A stretch of DNA of 36,955 nt from NCBI GenBank assembly GCA_019113885.1, contig DXGO01000123.1, positions 1 through 36,955 on the forward strand, given 5' to 3'. Positions 1 to 8,176 of the stretch are shown one piece after another. The notes beneath the pieces were generated by a model. It did not search any database, was not told the DNA's origin, and was given only the letters and a program-made list of their open reading frames with translations. The DNA is from Candidatus Alistipes intestinipullorum (GTDB taxonomy: Bacteria; Bacteroidota; Bacteroidia; Bacteroidales; Rikenellaceae). The position numbers and the translations under genes are program-made. Numbering within the stretch: position 1 is the stretch's first letter; every line of letters starts with the position of its first letter.

Positions 1-1740
1 TGCCTCCGTTTCGGCCGTACCGGTCATACCGGCCAGCTTGTGGTACATGCGGAAGTAGTTCTGCAAGGTGATGGTCGCAAAGGTCTGCGTGGCGGCCTCG
101 ACCTTGACGTGCTCCTTGGCCTCGATGGCCTGGTGCAGGCCGTCGGAGTAGCGGCGTCCTTCGAGGATACGTCCGGTCTGCTCGTCGACGATCTTGACCG
201 TGTTGTCCATGACGACGTACTCGATGTCCTTCTCAAACATGGCGAAGGCTTTGAGCAGCTGGATCACCGTATGCACGCGCTCCGACTTGACGGCGTAGTC
301 GTTGATCACGGCGTCGCGCTTTGCGGCCTTCTCTTCGGGCGAGAGGGCTGCCTTTTCGAGTTCGGCGACCTCGGCCCCGATGTCGGGCAGGACGAAAAAG
401 CCGTCCTCGTTGAAGTATTTCGAGAGCACCTCATGCCCCTTGTCGGTCAGTTCGACGGAGTTGAGCTTCTCGTCGATGACGAAGAAGAGGTCGTCGGTGA
501 TCTCGGGCATGCGGCGGTTGTTGTCCTGCATGTAGACGTTTTCGGTCTTCTGCATGAGGGCCTTGACACCCTGCTCCGAGAGGTATTTGATCAGGGGTTT
601 GTACTTCGGGAGCCCCTTGTGCGCGCGGTAGAGCTTGATGCCGCCCTCCTCGGTCTTTCCGGCCGAGATGAGCTGCCGGGCCTCGGCCAGGAGCTGCGTG
701 ACGAGGTTCTTCTGCAAGTTGTAGAGGTGGTCGATCGAGGGGCAGTACTGCTCAAACAGCTGGTCGTCGCCCTTGGGCACGGGTCCGGAGATGATCAGCG
801 GGGTGCGGGCGTCGTCGATCAGCACCGAGTCGACCTCGTCGACGATGGCGAAGTGGTGCTTGCGCTGCACGAGGTCCTTGGGCGAGGAGGCCATGTTGTC
901 GCGCAGGTAGTCGAAGCCGTACTCGTTGTTCGTACCGAAGGTGATGTCGGCCATGTAGGCCTTGCGGCGGGCGTCGGAGTTGGGCTGCGTGTCGTCGATG
1001 CAGGCGACCGACAGGCCGTGGAACTCGTACATCGGGCCCATCCACTCGGAGTCACGCTTGGCCAGGTAGTTGTTGACCGTCACCACGTGCACGCCCTTCT
1101 TGGCCAGGGCGTTGAGGAACACGGGAAGCGTAGCCACGAGGGTCTTGCCTTCACCCGTCGCCATCTCGGCGATCTTGCCCTGATGGAGCACCACGCCGCC
1201 GAACAACTGTACGTCGTAGTGGATCATGTCCCACTTGATGTCATTGCCGCCGGCCATCCAGTGGTTGGCGTAGACGGCTTTGTCTCCCTCGATCTTCACG
1301 AAATCCTTCGAAGCGGCGAGCTCGCGGTCGAAGTCGTTGGCCGTCACCACGACGGTGTCATTCTGTGCGAAACGCCGGGCGGTATCCTTCATGATGGCGA
1401 ACGCCTCGGGGAGGATCTGGTCGAGTTTCTCCTCGATTTTCTCGTCGATGCGCTTCGTGGTGTCGTCGATCTCCTTCGAGACCTTCTCCTTCTCTTCAAG
1501 CGACGTCTCGGGCTTTTCGAGCACGGCCTTCAGTTCGACAATGCGTGCCTCGTCGGCAGCGATGAAGTCGGCGATCTGCTTCTTGAGTCCCTCGCTGCGG
1601 GTACGGAGCTCGTCGTTCGAGAGCGCCTCGATCGAGGGGTATACGGCCTTGATCTTCTCCAGATAAGGTTCGATGAGTTTGCGGTCCTTGTCGGCCTTCG
1701 AGCCGAAGAGGGCTTTGATTACGCTTGCTAAAATATCCAT
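1..1740 (-). CDS. secA: SecA preprotein translocase ATPase, N-terminal 580 residues (runs off the window)
   Basis: SecA is the ATPase motor that pushes unfolded preproteins through SecYEG at the inner membrane. Reading leftwards from the ATG at 1740, the protein begins [20 protein letters not shown]. It carries the Walker A region [14 protein letters not shown] and the DEAD-type [21 protein letters not shown] segment, followed by the preprotein-binding region and part of the helical wing. The frame is open to base 1, so the C-terminal part (roughly half of a Bacteroidetes SecA, about 1,100 residues from memory) lies outside. A longer acidic/lysine-rich insert than in E. coli lies before the ATPase core (residues about 40-95), as is usual in this phylum. 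A TACCTTTG -7 box sits 40 nt upstream. The frame-shifted plus-strand ORF over the same bases is a shadow. Confidence 0.97.
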   Translation of the reverse strand, partial: MDILASVIKALFGSKADKDRKLIEPYLEKIKAVYPSIEALSNDELRTRSEGLKKQIADFIAADEARIVELKAVLEKPETSLEEKEKVSKEIDDTTKRIDEKIEEKLDQILPEAFAIMKDTARRFAQNDTVVVTANDFDRELAASKDFVKIEGDKAVYANHWMAGGNDIKWDMIHYDVQLFGGVVLHQGKIAEMATGEGKTLVATLPVFLNALAKKGVHVVTVNNYLAKRDSEWMGPMYEFHGLSVACIDDTQPNSDARRKAYMADITFGTNNEYGFDYLRDNMASSPKDLVQRKHHFAIVDEVDSVLIDDARTPLIISGPVPKGDDQLFEQYCPSIDHLYNLQKNLVTQLLAEARQLISAGKTEEGGIKLYRAHKGLPKYKPLIKYLSEQGVKALMQKTENVYMQDNNRRMPEITDDLFFVIDEKLNSVELTDKGHEVLSKYFNEDGFFVLPDIGAEVAELEKAALSPEEKAAKRDAVINDYAVKSERVHTVIQLLKAFAMFEKDIEYVVMDNTVKIVDEQTGRILEGRRYSDGLHQAIEAKEHVKVEAATQTFATITLQNYFRMYHKLAGMTGTAETEA

Positions 1741-1780
1741 AGTGCAGTTTGAAATTTTCGTTCTTGGACGCTGAATCTCA

Positions 1781-1788
1781 CAAAGGTA
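1781..1788 (-). promoter_or_regulatory. secA -7 box TACCTTTG
   Basis: On the minus strand this matches the Bacteroidetes sigma-ABfr -7 consensus TAnnTTTG. TTGG lies 19 nt upstream of it, a plausible -33 element. The predicted leader is about 35 nt. Confidence 0.6.
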
Positions 1789-1883
1789 GTAATATTTTTC
1801 CGGAAAACCAAGCCGATTCGGTCCCGGAATCGCATTCCGGGGATATTTTTTCAGCCCGAGGGGAGATATTGCGGAGGATTGTG

Positions 1884-1899
1884 CGGCGGTTTGCCGCCG
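1884..1899 (-). terminator. Small GC hairpin after the DUF2851 gene
   Basis: CGGCGG and CCGCCG form a 6-bp stem with loop TTTG, about 30 nt past the DUF2851 stop. There is no T-run, so a terminator role is only possible. The rest of the 1741-1928 gap holds only the secA promoter. Confidence 0.3.
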
Positions 1900-1928
1900 G
1901 GCGCCCTGCGGTGGGCGAAGGATACGGG

Positions 1929-2897
1929 TTATTGCGGCGTTTGCACGGCTTCAGCCTCGGCTGCTTTGCGAAGGATGCGTCGCCCGACGGGACACTCCGC
2001 GCAACGGCCCTTGGCGCAGTATTCGGTGGCCAGTTGCAGCACGGCCTGCGAGTCGAATGCATTGCGGACGCGGACACCGTGCTCACGCCATGCCCGGATG
2101 AACCGGTTGTCCTCGGCCCGGAGCCGTTCGAGCAGCGTCAGGGCATTGTCGCGCAGGGCTTCGTTGTCGGTGTAGGCGGCGTAGGCGAACTGCAATACCG
2201 CGACGAGGTTGATGCCGATGATGTTGGCCTTGAAGCTTCCGATCCGTTTGGGCATCTCGTCACTCGCAACTCCCGGGACGTAGTGCGTGCGCCAGTAAGG
2301 CGATGCCTCGATGCAGAAGAGTTCGCGGATCATCTCCTCGTCGCGGCATCCCATCGTGCGTCCCATGACGAACTCGTCGCGGGTGAAAAATTCGGCGGCC
2401 TGTGCCAGCCGCAGCACGGGATGGTTGGCCGGACGGATCTCCGCGAGTACCCAGTCCGAAGCATTCATCGGCCGGATGCCGTATTTGACGGACAGGTGCG
2501 CGAAGCGGTCGCGCAGGGTGAGCGTGTGCCGGTCATCGTCGTAGAGTTCCAGCAACCCCGAGGCGCCGAACAGCATCGCCTCGACGGCCAGCGGCGCGAG
2601 CCTTTCGCGCAGCACGGCCTTGTAGGGGACCCTGCGGGCGAGTTCGAGGTAGGCCTGCTGGTTCAGGCGGTCGCCGAGCGTGCGGAAATAGAGCAGGTAG
2701 AAGGTCTGGTTCCAGTTGTCCTTGGTTTCGATGCGCAGACGGTCGACCATCTCCATTTTGCGTTTCAGGCGGTCGAAGATCAGCGCCGTAAAGATTTCGC
2801 TGCGTTGCAGGTCGTCGAGCGCAGCCAGGAAGTCGCCGCAGGCATAGCTGGCGGCGTTGTCGCGCAGGCGCTCGAGTATCTGTTCGGCGGCGGCCAT
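1929..2897 (-). CDS. DUF2851 family protein, N-terminally short
   Basis: This is a 322-residue protein of unknown function. I place it in DUF2851 by the central [16 protein letters not shown] segment, the [23 protein letters not shown] segment and the C-terminal [26 protein letters not shown] stretch with three Cys, which resemble what I remember of Bacteroides members. Those are about 420 residues, so about 100 N-terminal residues are missing here. The ATG at 2897 follows the DUF59 stop by 3 nt, which suggests translational coupling and argues against a further upstream start. It is the last gene of the phosphatase-sufE-DUF59-DUF2851 run. The C-terminal cysteines might bind a metal, but no function is established. 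Confidence 0.75.
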   Translation of the reverse strand: MAAAEQILERLRDNAASYACGDFLAALDDLQRSEIFTALIFDRLKRKMEMVDRLRIETKDNWNQTFYLLYFRTLGDRLNQQAYLELARRVPYKAVLRERLAPLAVEAMLFGASGLLELYDDDRHTLTLRDRFAHLSVKYGIRPMNASDWVLAEIRPANHPVLRLAQAAEFFTRDEFVMGRTMGCRDEEMIRELFCIEASPYWRTHYVPGVASDEMPKRIGSFKANIIGINLVAVLQFAYAAYTDNEALRDNALTLLERLRAEDNRFIRAWREHGVRVRNAFDSQAVLQLATEYCAKGRCAECPVGRRILRKAAEAEAVQTPQ

Positions 2898-2900
2898 GGC

Positions 2901-3221
2901 CTACAGCATGTTGAGTTCGAGCAGCGCCTCCTCCGACATCATGCTCTTGTCCCAGACGGGATCGAACGTAAGGATGACGTTGACCGACTTGACCCCCTTG
3001 ACCTTCCCGACCTGGATGTTGACATCCTCGACGAGCATGTCGGCCATCGGGCAGTTGGGTGCGGTGAGGGTCATGCGGATGGTTGCCACGCCGTCGGGCG
3101 TGTAGTCGATTTCGTAGATGAGGCCCAGGTCGTAAACGTTGACCGGGATTTCGGGGTCATATATGTTCTTGAGTGTGGCGACGATGTCTTTTTCGACCTG
3201 CAGTATCTCCTCCGGTGTCAT
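2901..3221 (-). CDS. DUF59/MIP18 family protein, SufT-like Fe-S maturation factor
   Basis: This is a 106-residue single-domain protein of the MIP18 (DUF59) family, whose members help mature or deliver iron-sulfur clusters. The family signature is clear: YDPEIPVNVYDLGLIYEID at residues 21-39, and the TLTAPNCPMADML loop with the conserved Cys57. The start ATG at 3221 follows the sufE stop by 31 nt, so sufE and this gene are probably one transcript, consistent with a shared role in Fe-S assembly. SufBCD and SufS are not in the window. The symbol sufT is used for some homologues, but I cannot prove orthology. Confidence 0.88.
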   Translation of the reverse strand: MTPEEILQVEKDIVATLKNIYDPEIPVNVYDLGLIYEIDYTPDGVATIRMTLTAPNCPMADMLVEDVNIQVGKVKGVKSVNVILTFDPVWDKSMMSEEALLELNML

Positions 3222-3252
3222 AATCCGAGTGGTTGATTGTCCGATTGTTGTA

Positions 3253-3669
3253 TCAGTGGCCCTTGGTTTCGAAAGCCAGGGCGTAGAGACGCATCTGCTT
3301 GACCATGGCGGCCAGCCCGTTGGCCCGTGTGGGCGAAAGGTTGGCGCTCAGGCCGATGGCGTCGATGAAGTAGAGCTCCGTATCGAGTATTTCGCGGGGC
3401 GTGCGTCCGTCGAGCACGCGGATCAGCAGCGCGATGATTCCCTTGGTGATGATGGCGTCGCTGTCGGCCGAGAAGCGAACCTTGCCCTCTTCCAGCCGCG
3501 CGTCGATCCACACACGCGACTGGCATCCTTCGATCAGGTACTGCGTCGTGCGGTGTTCGGGGGCGATCGGCGGGAGCGTTTCGCTCAATCCGATCAGGTA
3601 GTCGTATTTGTCGAGCCAGTCGTCGAATACGGCGAACTCCTCGATGATCTCATCCTGTATCTTGTCCAT
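3253..3669 (-). CDS. sufE: SufE sulfur-transfer protein
   Basis: SufE takes the persulfide sulfur from the cysteine desulfurase SufS and passes it to the SufBCD scaffold during Fe-S cluster assembly in the cytoplasm. The 138-residue length fits the family. The active-site loop IEGCQSRVW carries the acceptor cysteine at residue 49, and the C-terminal ANGLAAMVKQMRLYAL helix is typical. It lies between the phosphatase-like gene (40-nt gap upstream) and the DUF59 gene (31-nt gap downstream), with no terminator between them. Confidence 0.95.
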   Translation of the reverse strand: MDKIQDEIIEEFAVFDDWLDKYDYLIGLSETLPPIAPEHRTTQYLIEGCQSRVWIDARLEEGKVRFSADSDAIITKGIIALLIRVLDGRTPREILDTELYFIDAIGLSANLSPTRANGLAAMVKQMRLYALAFETKGH

Positions 3670-3709
3670 GGTAGGAGGAATTTATCGTTCGAAAATCGGA
3701 TAGGGCGGG

Positions 3710-5272
3710 CTACATGTCGACGATCTCCTCGAGCGGGGTCCCCTCCGAGGCGGCGGGTTCGCGCACGCCGGCGAGGCGTGCGAGCGTCGGGGCCACGGCC
3801 GTCATGTCGACCGCGCGGTTCACGCGCATTGCCCCGGCCTCCTTGCCGTAGAAGACGAGCGGCACCTCGGTGTCGTAGCCGTACATCGAACCCGATGCCG
3901 AGCGGCAGCGGTCCGTCTCCTCGATCCAGCCGGGCATCAGGTTGAGGATCACGTCGCCCGAGCGGCGCGGGTAGAAACTGTTCTGCATGCGGCGGGCATA
4001 TCCGCTGCCGAAATAGCTCGAACGCATGGCCGAAGCGGCCAGGGCGTGCGACACGCCGCCGAACTGCATGGCGAAGATCGCCACCTCGTTCTGGACCTCG
4101 GCGAGGTTGAGCCCCCGCTCGTAGATGAGGTTGTGGTTGAGCCACAGGCAGAGGTCGTTGTAGGCCACGACCCAGTTCCCGACGCCGTAGCGGACGTTGA
4201 GGAACCCGTTGACGATGACCTCGAACTGCCGGGCGTTGAACCGGTCTGTGGGCACTTCGCACAGGTCGTACGACGAGCTGGTGCCGTGGTCGGAGGTGAG
4301 CACCACCATGACCTCCTGCTTCTCGACGACGGCGAAGACGAAGGTGAGGAAGTCGGCCAGGTCGCGGTCGAGACGGTAATACATGTCCTCCACCTCGATG
4401 GATTCGGGTCCGTAGGCCTCGCTGATGCGCCGGGGCGTGTCGAGGCAGATGTTCAGCAGGTCGGGCGTTTCGTCGCTTCCCAGGCGGTATTGCGCGATGG
4501 CCTGCTTGGCGAGTCCCAGCACGGCGGTGTTCCCGGCCGGAGTGTAGAGCAACCGTTCGTAGTCGTTCGCATACTGGATGTACTCCTTGTGCTCGGCCTC
4601 CTCCTTTTTGTTGCGTTCGTAGAGGGTGATGTCGAAATGTCGGCTGTTGATGTAGCGGTTCCTATCGGCCAGGACGCGCCATTCGTCCGTGATGTACGAA
4701 AGGTTGTAGTCCTGGCGGTTGCTTGCGGCGAGCCATTCGGGAAGTTCCGCCGCATAGTAGGGCGAGGTTGTCCAGCCGCACCGCTCGGGATCGAGCCAGT
4801 AGACCACGCCTCCGTGCCCTGCCAGTCCGACGGCCGAGTCCGCTTCTGCTGCGATGGTCACGGTTTGGCTTCCGGGGGCGTATTGCCGCATCGTCTCGCC
4901 GAGTGTCGGGGCGATGAGTTGGTAGGCGCCGGGGCCCTGGCGCCCGTCGGTCAGGTTGACGATCTCGTTCGAGGTGTAGTCGACCCACATGGGGCCGATC
5001 ACGCCGTGCGTCGAGGGCATGGCGCCCGATGCGAGGGTGGCCAGCGTCACGGGGGAGGTAGTTTGCTGGAAGTCGTAACGGCAGTCGGTGTAGACCGTCC
5101 CACCCTGTGTGAGGCGAAGGAATCCGTCGTCGCGGAAGTTGGCGGCATAGCGGTCGAGGTCCTCGCCGCGCATCGATCCCACGACGATCTGGACGATCAG
5201 GCGGGGGCGTGCGGCGACGTATTGTGCGGCGACGAAGGCCGCTATGGCCAGCAGAAACAGTTTCTTTGTCAT
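3710..5272 (-). CDS. PafA-like alkaline phosphatase superfamily protein, probably catalytically dead
   Basis: This is a 520-residue exported protein with a signal peptide (residues 1-21, ending VAA before RPRL). The fold is that of type I phosphodiesterase/PafA-like alkaline phosphatases: a start like RPRLIVQIVV, then the SGAMPSTHGV, DRDLADFLTF and LTSDHGT blocks, and a final VPLVFYGKEAG block. Compared with PafA as I remember it, most catalytic positions are changed. The first metal Asp is Gly32 (VVGSMRG). The Lys and Arg of the phosphate-binding motif fall at Glu and Asp (AEADSAVGLAGH). The zinc His of the GHxxGP motif is absent (DTPRRISEAYGP), and the late HGS His is Ser (SASGSMYGYDTEVP). 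DHG, near residue 327, is kept, and Ser73 could sit at the nucleophile position. It is therefore probably a pseudoenzyme in the periplasm. The family is certain, the loss of activity is inferred. Confidence 0.85.
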   Translation of the reverse strand: MTKKLFLLAIAAFVAAQYVAARPRLIVQIVVGSMRGEDLDRYAANFRDDGFLRLTQGGTVYTDCRYDFQQTTSPVTLATLASGAMPSTHGVIGPMWVDYTSNEIVNLTDGRQGPGAYQLIAPTLGETMRQYAPGSQTVTIAAEADSAVGLAGHGGVVYWLDPERCGWTTSPYYAAELPEWLAASNRQDYNLSYITDEWRVLADRNRYINSRHFDITLYERNKKEEAEHKEYIQYANDYERLLYTPAGNTAVLGLAKQAIAQYRLGSDETPDLLNICLDTPRRISEAYGPESIEVEDMYYRLDRDLADFLTFVFAVVEKQEVMVVLTSDHGTSSSYDLCEVPTDRFNARQFEVIVNGFLNVRYGVGNWVVAYNDLCLWLNHNLIYERGLNLAEVQNEVAIFAMQFGGVSHALAASAMRSSYFGSGYARRMQNSFYPRRSGDVILNLMPGWIEETDRCRSASGSMYGYDTEVPLVFYGKEAGAMRVNRAVDMTAVAPTLARLAGVREPAASEGTPLEEIVDM

Positions 5273-5292
5273 AGCTCGGATGCGATTGGCCG

Positions 5293-5300
5293 CAAATTTA
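5293..5300 (-). promoter_or_regulatory. -7 box TAAATTTG for the phosphatase-sufE run
   Basis: TAAATTTG on the minus strand lies 20 nt before the ATG at 5272 and shares its first three bases with the TAA stop of the upstream GSCFA gene. It could start the phosphatase-sufE-DUF59-DUF2851 transcript. No clear -33 TTTG is visible. Confidence 0.5.
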
Positions 5301-6263
5301 CGAATTTATTTCGATACATCGGCGGAAATATTCCGCTTCGGCATGAAAATCCAGTCCGGGAAATGCGGCGATCCGTTCCAATTGACGGCGGCAAAAGGCA
5401 CGATGAGCGTCACCCTGCGGATGGCGGGGCCGGTGGGCGGCTGCGGCGACGATGGCTTCGATGGCGGGAAGCTGCTGCCGGGCTTCGTCCGAGAGGAGGT
5501 CGGCGACGACCCGTTCCCAAAGGTATTCGACGGCCTGCGGCGCCGGGTGGACGAGGTCTTCGGCGTAGAAACGGTAGTCGCGCAGGTCGTCGGTGAGAAT
5601 CTCGAAGGCCGGGTAGTAACTTACGGTCGTGAAACGTTCGGCGAGTTCCGCGGCGGCCAGGCGCAGCACGGCCTTGCTCAGGGCGTTGCCCGCAAGGCCG
5701 TCGGCCAGGTGCCGCACGGGGCTGACGGTCAGCAACAGCTGTTTCCCGGCGAGGGGACCCTCGATCAGCCGGGCATAGGCCCCGACAATCTCCCCGACAC
5801 GCAGGCGCCTGCGGACGAATTCCGAGGCGGGTCGCCGGTGGCAGTTGGCCACCACCTCGCCGTTGTGTTCGAAAACCCATGCCGTGCCGAAGGTGAGGAT
5901 CACGCGGTCGGCCCTGCGGAGCGCCTCGGCGCCTCGCTGCCGGGCGTCGTTCATCCGCCGCAAGGCTTCGTCGGCATCCGGGGCCGAGAAGTCGCTGTGG
6001 AAAGCGAAGTGGTACCATGCCTCGCCGTCGGAGCGGAGCTCTTCGCGGTGGACGGGCGTAGCGTTGGCATAGCTGTCGATCGCCGCAGCGATCGACAGGG
6101 GGTTGAAGAGTATCCCCGAGGGATTTGCTGTGATGTGGAACTTTGCCCGGGCAAGGCGTTCGGCGATGGTTACGGCGAAGCAGGAGCCGAGCGTCAGCAG
6201 GCGGTTTTCGTATCCGAGGGTCGCGCGGGCGGGCGACGGCTCGATTTCGGTGCGGAATTTCAT
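5298..6263 (-). CDS. GSCFA domain protein
   Basis: This 321-residue protein is named for its N-terminal LTLGSCFA motif (residues about 24-31), which here is followed by NPSGILFNPLSI. The family is SGNH-hydrolase-like. Besides the GSC block, the segments VILTFGTAW, TVSPVRH and DLVHP look like the other SGNH blocks, with the DxxHP pair as the usual Asp/His of the triad. A role as a lipase or acyl-esterase is therefore possible, but no substrate is established. I see no signal peptide, so it is probably cytoplasmic. The ATG at 6263 is chosen because the -7 box ends 4 nt before it and the GSCFA domain starts right behind it. The same frame stays open to 7160, but that extension is antisense to ispE and is not coding. 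Confidence 0.88.
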   Translation of the reverse strand: MKFRTEIEPSPARATLGYENRLLTLGSCFAVTIAERLARAKFHITANPSGILFNPLSIAAAIDSYANATPVHREELRSDGEAWYHFAFHSDFSAPDADEALRRMNDARQRGAEALRRADRVILTFGTAWVFEHNGEVVANCHRRPASEFVRRRLRVGEIVGAYARLIEGPLAGKQLLLTVSPVRHLADGLAGNALSKAVLRLAAAELAERFTTVSYYPAFEILTDDLRDYRFYAEDLVHPAPQAVEYLWERVVADLLSDEARQQLPAIEAIVAAAAHRPRHPQGDAHRAFCRRQLERIAAFPGLDFHAEAEYFRRCIEINS

Positions 6264-6267
6264 ACGG

Positions 6268-6275
6268 CAAAAATA
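6268..6275 (-). promoter_or_regulatory. -7 box TATTTTTG, 4 nt from the GSCFA start codon
   Basis: A perfect TAnnTTTG match on the minus strand is followed by CCGT and then the ATG. Transcription should begin at or within a few bases of the start codon, so the mRNA is probably leaderless. The box is 9 bp from the ispE box on the other strand. Confidence 0.65.
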
Positions 6276-6284
6276 GAAATTTCC

Positions 6285-6292
6285 TATCTTTG
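6285..6292 (+). promoter_or_regulatory. -7 box TATCTTTG, 4 nt from the ispE start codon
   Basis: A perfect TAnnTTTG match is followed by TTTC and the ATG at 6297. It predicts a leaderless ispE mRNA. There is no convincing -33 TTTG, because that region falls inside the divergent GSCFA gene. Confidence 0.65.
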
Positions 6293-6296
6293 TTTC

Positions 6297-7124
6297 ATGA
6301 TTCTGAAAGCAAACTGCAAAATAAATCTCGGGCTCGACATCCTGCGGCGGCGTCCCGACGGATACCACGACCTCGAGACCGTGATGTTCCCCGTGGCGGG
6401 GCTTTACGACCTGGTGGAGGTGACACCTGCCGCGGGCCGTGACGTGGAGTTCGTGCAGCAGGGGATCGTTGTCGACTGCCCCGCCGAGGCGAACATCTGC
6501 CTGCGGGCCTGGCGGCTGATGCGCGACCGTTACGGCGTCGGCGGCGTGCGCATCCGCCTCGACAAACGGGTGCCGTTCGGCGCCGGACTCGGAGGCGGGT
6601 CGTCCGACGGCACGGCGGTCGTGATGGCGCTGAACAAACTCTTCGGGCTGGGCCTTTCCGAGGCGGAACTTATCGCCCGGGCGGCCGAACTGGGCAGCGA
6701 CACGGCATTCTTCGTGCGCAACACGCCGCAACTCTGTACGGGTCGCGGGGAGGTGATGGCGCCCTTTGCGCTCGACCTCCGGGGGCTGACACTCGTGGTC
6801 ATCAAACCCTCCGAGGGCGTTTCGACGCGCGAGGCGTATGCCGGCGTCCGGCCGCGGGTGCCCGAAGTGCCGTTGGCCGAACGGTTGCGCCGTCCGGTGG
6901 GGGAGTGGCAGGCCTCGGTGACCAACGACTTCGAGGCCTCGGTCTTCGCCGCGCATCCGGCGATTCGTGCGGTCAAGGAGCGGCTGCTGGCCGCCGGAGC
7001 GCTTTATGCCTCGATGTCGGGCAGCGGTTCGGCGGTCTTCGGGCTCTTCGACGGCCCGGCTCCGGAGATCGGGCTGTGCGACGGGGAGTTCCTCCACCGG
7101 GAGACGATCGGTTCGTCGGAGTGA
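6297..7124 (+). CDS. ispE: 4-diphosphocytidyl-2-C-methyl-D-erythritol kinase (IspE)
   Basis: IspE phosphorylates the 2-hydroxyl of CDP-methylerythritol with ATP in the MEP pathway to isoprenoid precursors. The 275-residue protein has the GHMP kinase layout: an N-terminal KANCKINLGLDILRRRPDGYHDLETVM segment, the ATP loop PFGAGLGGGSSDGTAV near residues 95-110, and the C-terminal MSGSGSAVFGLFD motif. Length and motifs are normal, so it should be active. It is divergent from GSCFA across only 33 bp. Its start is fixed by the -7 box ending 4 nt upstream. A bidirectional terminator follows at 7147. Confidence 0.97.
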   Translation: MILKANCKINLGLDILRRRPDGYHDLETVMFPVAGLYDLVEVTPAAGRDVEFVQQGIVVDCPAEANICLRAWRLMRDRYGVGGVRIRLDKRVPFGAGLGGGSSDGTAVVMALNKLFGLGLSEAELIARAAELGSDTAFFVRNTPQLCTGRGEVMAPFALDLRGLTLVVIKPSEGVSTREAYAGVRPRVPEVPLAERLRRPVGEWQASVTNDFEASVFAAHPAIRAVKERLLAAGALYASMSGSGSAVFGLFDGPAPEIGLCDGEFLHRETIGSSE

Positions 7125-7146
7125 GCCGGTCCCTCGTCCTGACGGA

Positions 7147-7176
7147 AAAAGCCGCCTCATCAGAGAGGCGGCTTTT
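7147..7176. terminator. Bidirectional terminator between ispE and rpiB
   Basis: AAAAGCCGCCTC and GAGGCGGCTTTT form a 12-bp perfect stem with a 6-nt loop. The A-run and T-run on either side make it work in both directions for the convergent ispE and rpiB. Confidence 0.9.
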
Positions 7177-7241
7177 CGTATGTTGCCATTCCGGCCTTTG
7201 TCCGGACGGTCGGTTATCGTACGGCGGAGTGTGGCCCGGGG

Positions 7242-7688
7242 CTATTTGTCGGCCGGAACCGGCATCTTGGCCAGGCGGCGTTCGTGACGTCCCCCTTCGA
7301 ATTCGGCTGCCAGGTAGGCATCGAGCATCCGGATCGCTTCGTCGTTGGTGATGAAGCGGGCCGGGAAGACGATGATGTTGGCGTTGTTGTGCCGGCGGAT
7401 CAACGCTGCGATTTCGGGATTCCAGCAGAGCCCGGCGCGGATGCCCTGGTGCTTGTTGAGCGTCATCGACATCCCTTCGCCCGAACCGCACAGCGCTACG
7501 CCGCAGGGTACCTCTCCCTTTTCGACCGCTTCGGCCAGCGGGTGCGCGAAGTCGGGGTAGTCGACGCTTTCGGGCGAGTCGCATCCGAAGTCGAGCACCT
7601 CGTACCCCAGTGCGCTAAGGTAGCCCACCAAAAACTCTTTCATTTCGTAGCCGGCGTGGTCGCAGGCGATACCGATTTTTTTCTCCAT
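7242..7688 (-). CDS. rpiB: Ribose-5-phosphate isomerase B
   Basis: RpiB interconverts ribose 5-phosphate and ribulose 5-phosphate in the non-oxidative pentose phosphate pathway. The 148-residue protein has the N-terminal IACDHAGYEMK phosphate/substrate loop, the active-site VALCGSGEGMSMTLNKHQGIRAGL block with the catalytic Cys, and RRHNNANIIVFPARF. The related LacAB subunits are less likely, as no lac genes are nearby. The ATG at 7688 gives the canonical MEKKIGIACDHAG start. A longer in-frame start at 7751 would fall at the promoter and is rejected. It stands alone, convergent with ispE and divergent from the DUF454 gene. Confidence 0.94.
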   Translation of the reverse strand: MEKKIGIACDHAGYEMKEFLVGYLSALGYEVLDFGCDSPESVDYPDFAHPLAEAVEKGEVPCGVALCGSGEGMSMTLNKHQGIRAGLCWNPEIAALIRRHNNANIIVFPARFITNDEAIRMLDAYLAAEFEGGRHERRLAKMPVPADK

Positions 7689-7748
7689 GCTCTGTCCGTG
7701 TTTGATGAATCGTTGGCCATGCGAGCCCTGTCGGGCGCCTGCCGGATG

Positions 7749-7756
7749 CAAATATA
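7749..7756 (-). promoter_or_regulatory. rpiB -7 box TATATTTG
   Basis: Perfect TAnnTTTG on the minus strand, about 60 nt before the rpiB ATG, giving a leader of about 55 nt. Confidence 0.55.
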
Positions 7757-7798
7757 CACAAAATAACGGGGCCTCCGCAGCCGAAAGTGAAAATATGT

Positions 7799-7806
7799 TA
7801 TTTTTG
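7799..7806 (+). promoter_or_regulatory. -7 box TATTTTTG, 4 nt from the DUF454 GTG start
   Basis: A perfect TAnnTTTG match is followed by TACC and GTG at 7811. It rules out the longer start at 7787, which lies upstream of the predicted transcript, and predicts a leaderless mRNA with a GTG start. Confidence 0.6.
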
Positions 7807-7810
7807 TACC

Positions 7811-8176
7811 GTGAAAACGTTGTTGGCCTTTTTGGGCGGTCTGTCGCTCGTGCTGGGAATTGTCGGCATCTTCGTGCCGCTGCTTCCGACCACGCCGTTT
7901 CTGCTGCTGACCGCCGCCCTGTGGGTCCGCTCCTCGCCGCGGCTCTATGCCTGGCTGCTGGCGCACCGCCGGCTCGGCCCCTATATCCGTCAGTTCCGTG
8001 AAAACCGCGCCATACCCCTGCGGGCCAAGGTCGTCTCCCTCACATTGTTGTGGGCTACGCTGCTCTACTGCATCCTGGCCGTAGTTGACGCCTGGTGGTG
8101 GGCACAACTCGGATTGCTCGCCGTGGCCGTCGGCGTCACGTGGCACATCCTTTCGTTCGCCACGCTGCGCAAGTAG
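7811..8176 (+). CDS. DUF454 (YbaN-like) small inner-membrane protein
   Basis: This is a 121-residue membrane protein of the DUF454/YbaN family, whose function is unknown. The signature LGIVGIFVPLLPTTPFLLL spans residues 15-33. It is followed by WVRSSPRLYAWLLAHRRLGPYI and two further membrane segments near residues 70-110 (LTLLWATLLYCILAVV and LGLLAVAVGVTWHIL). I choose the GTG at 7811 because the family normally starts a few residues before the first helix and because of the -7 box 4 nt upstream. Its last 41 bases overlap the 3' end of the convergent DUF4377 gene, with no terminator between the two. Confidence 0.85.
   Translation: MKTLLAFLGGLSLVLGIVGIFVPLLPTTPFLLLTAALWVRSSPRLYAWLLAHRRLGPYIRQFRENRAIPLRAKVVSLTLLWATLLYCILAVVDAWWWAQLGLLAVAVGVTWHILSFATLRK

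Noticed and set aside
40..1731. 563-codon plus-strand ORF over secA
   Set aside because: It is the antisense shadow of secA, which has the full set of SecA motifs. Its translation is low-complexity Val/Leu/Asp/Gly.
6264..7160. N-terminal extension of the GSCFA frame to 7160
   Set aside because: The extension is antisense to ispE and upstream of the -7 box; the GSCFA domain starts right at 6263.
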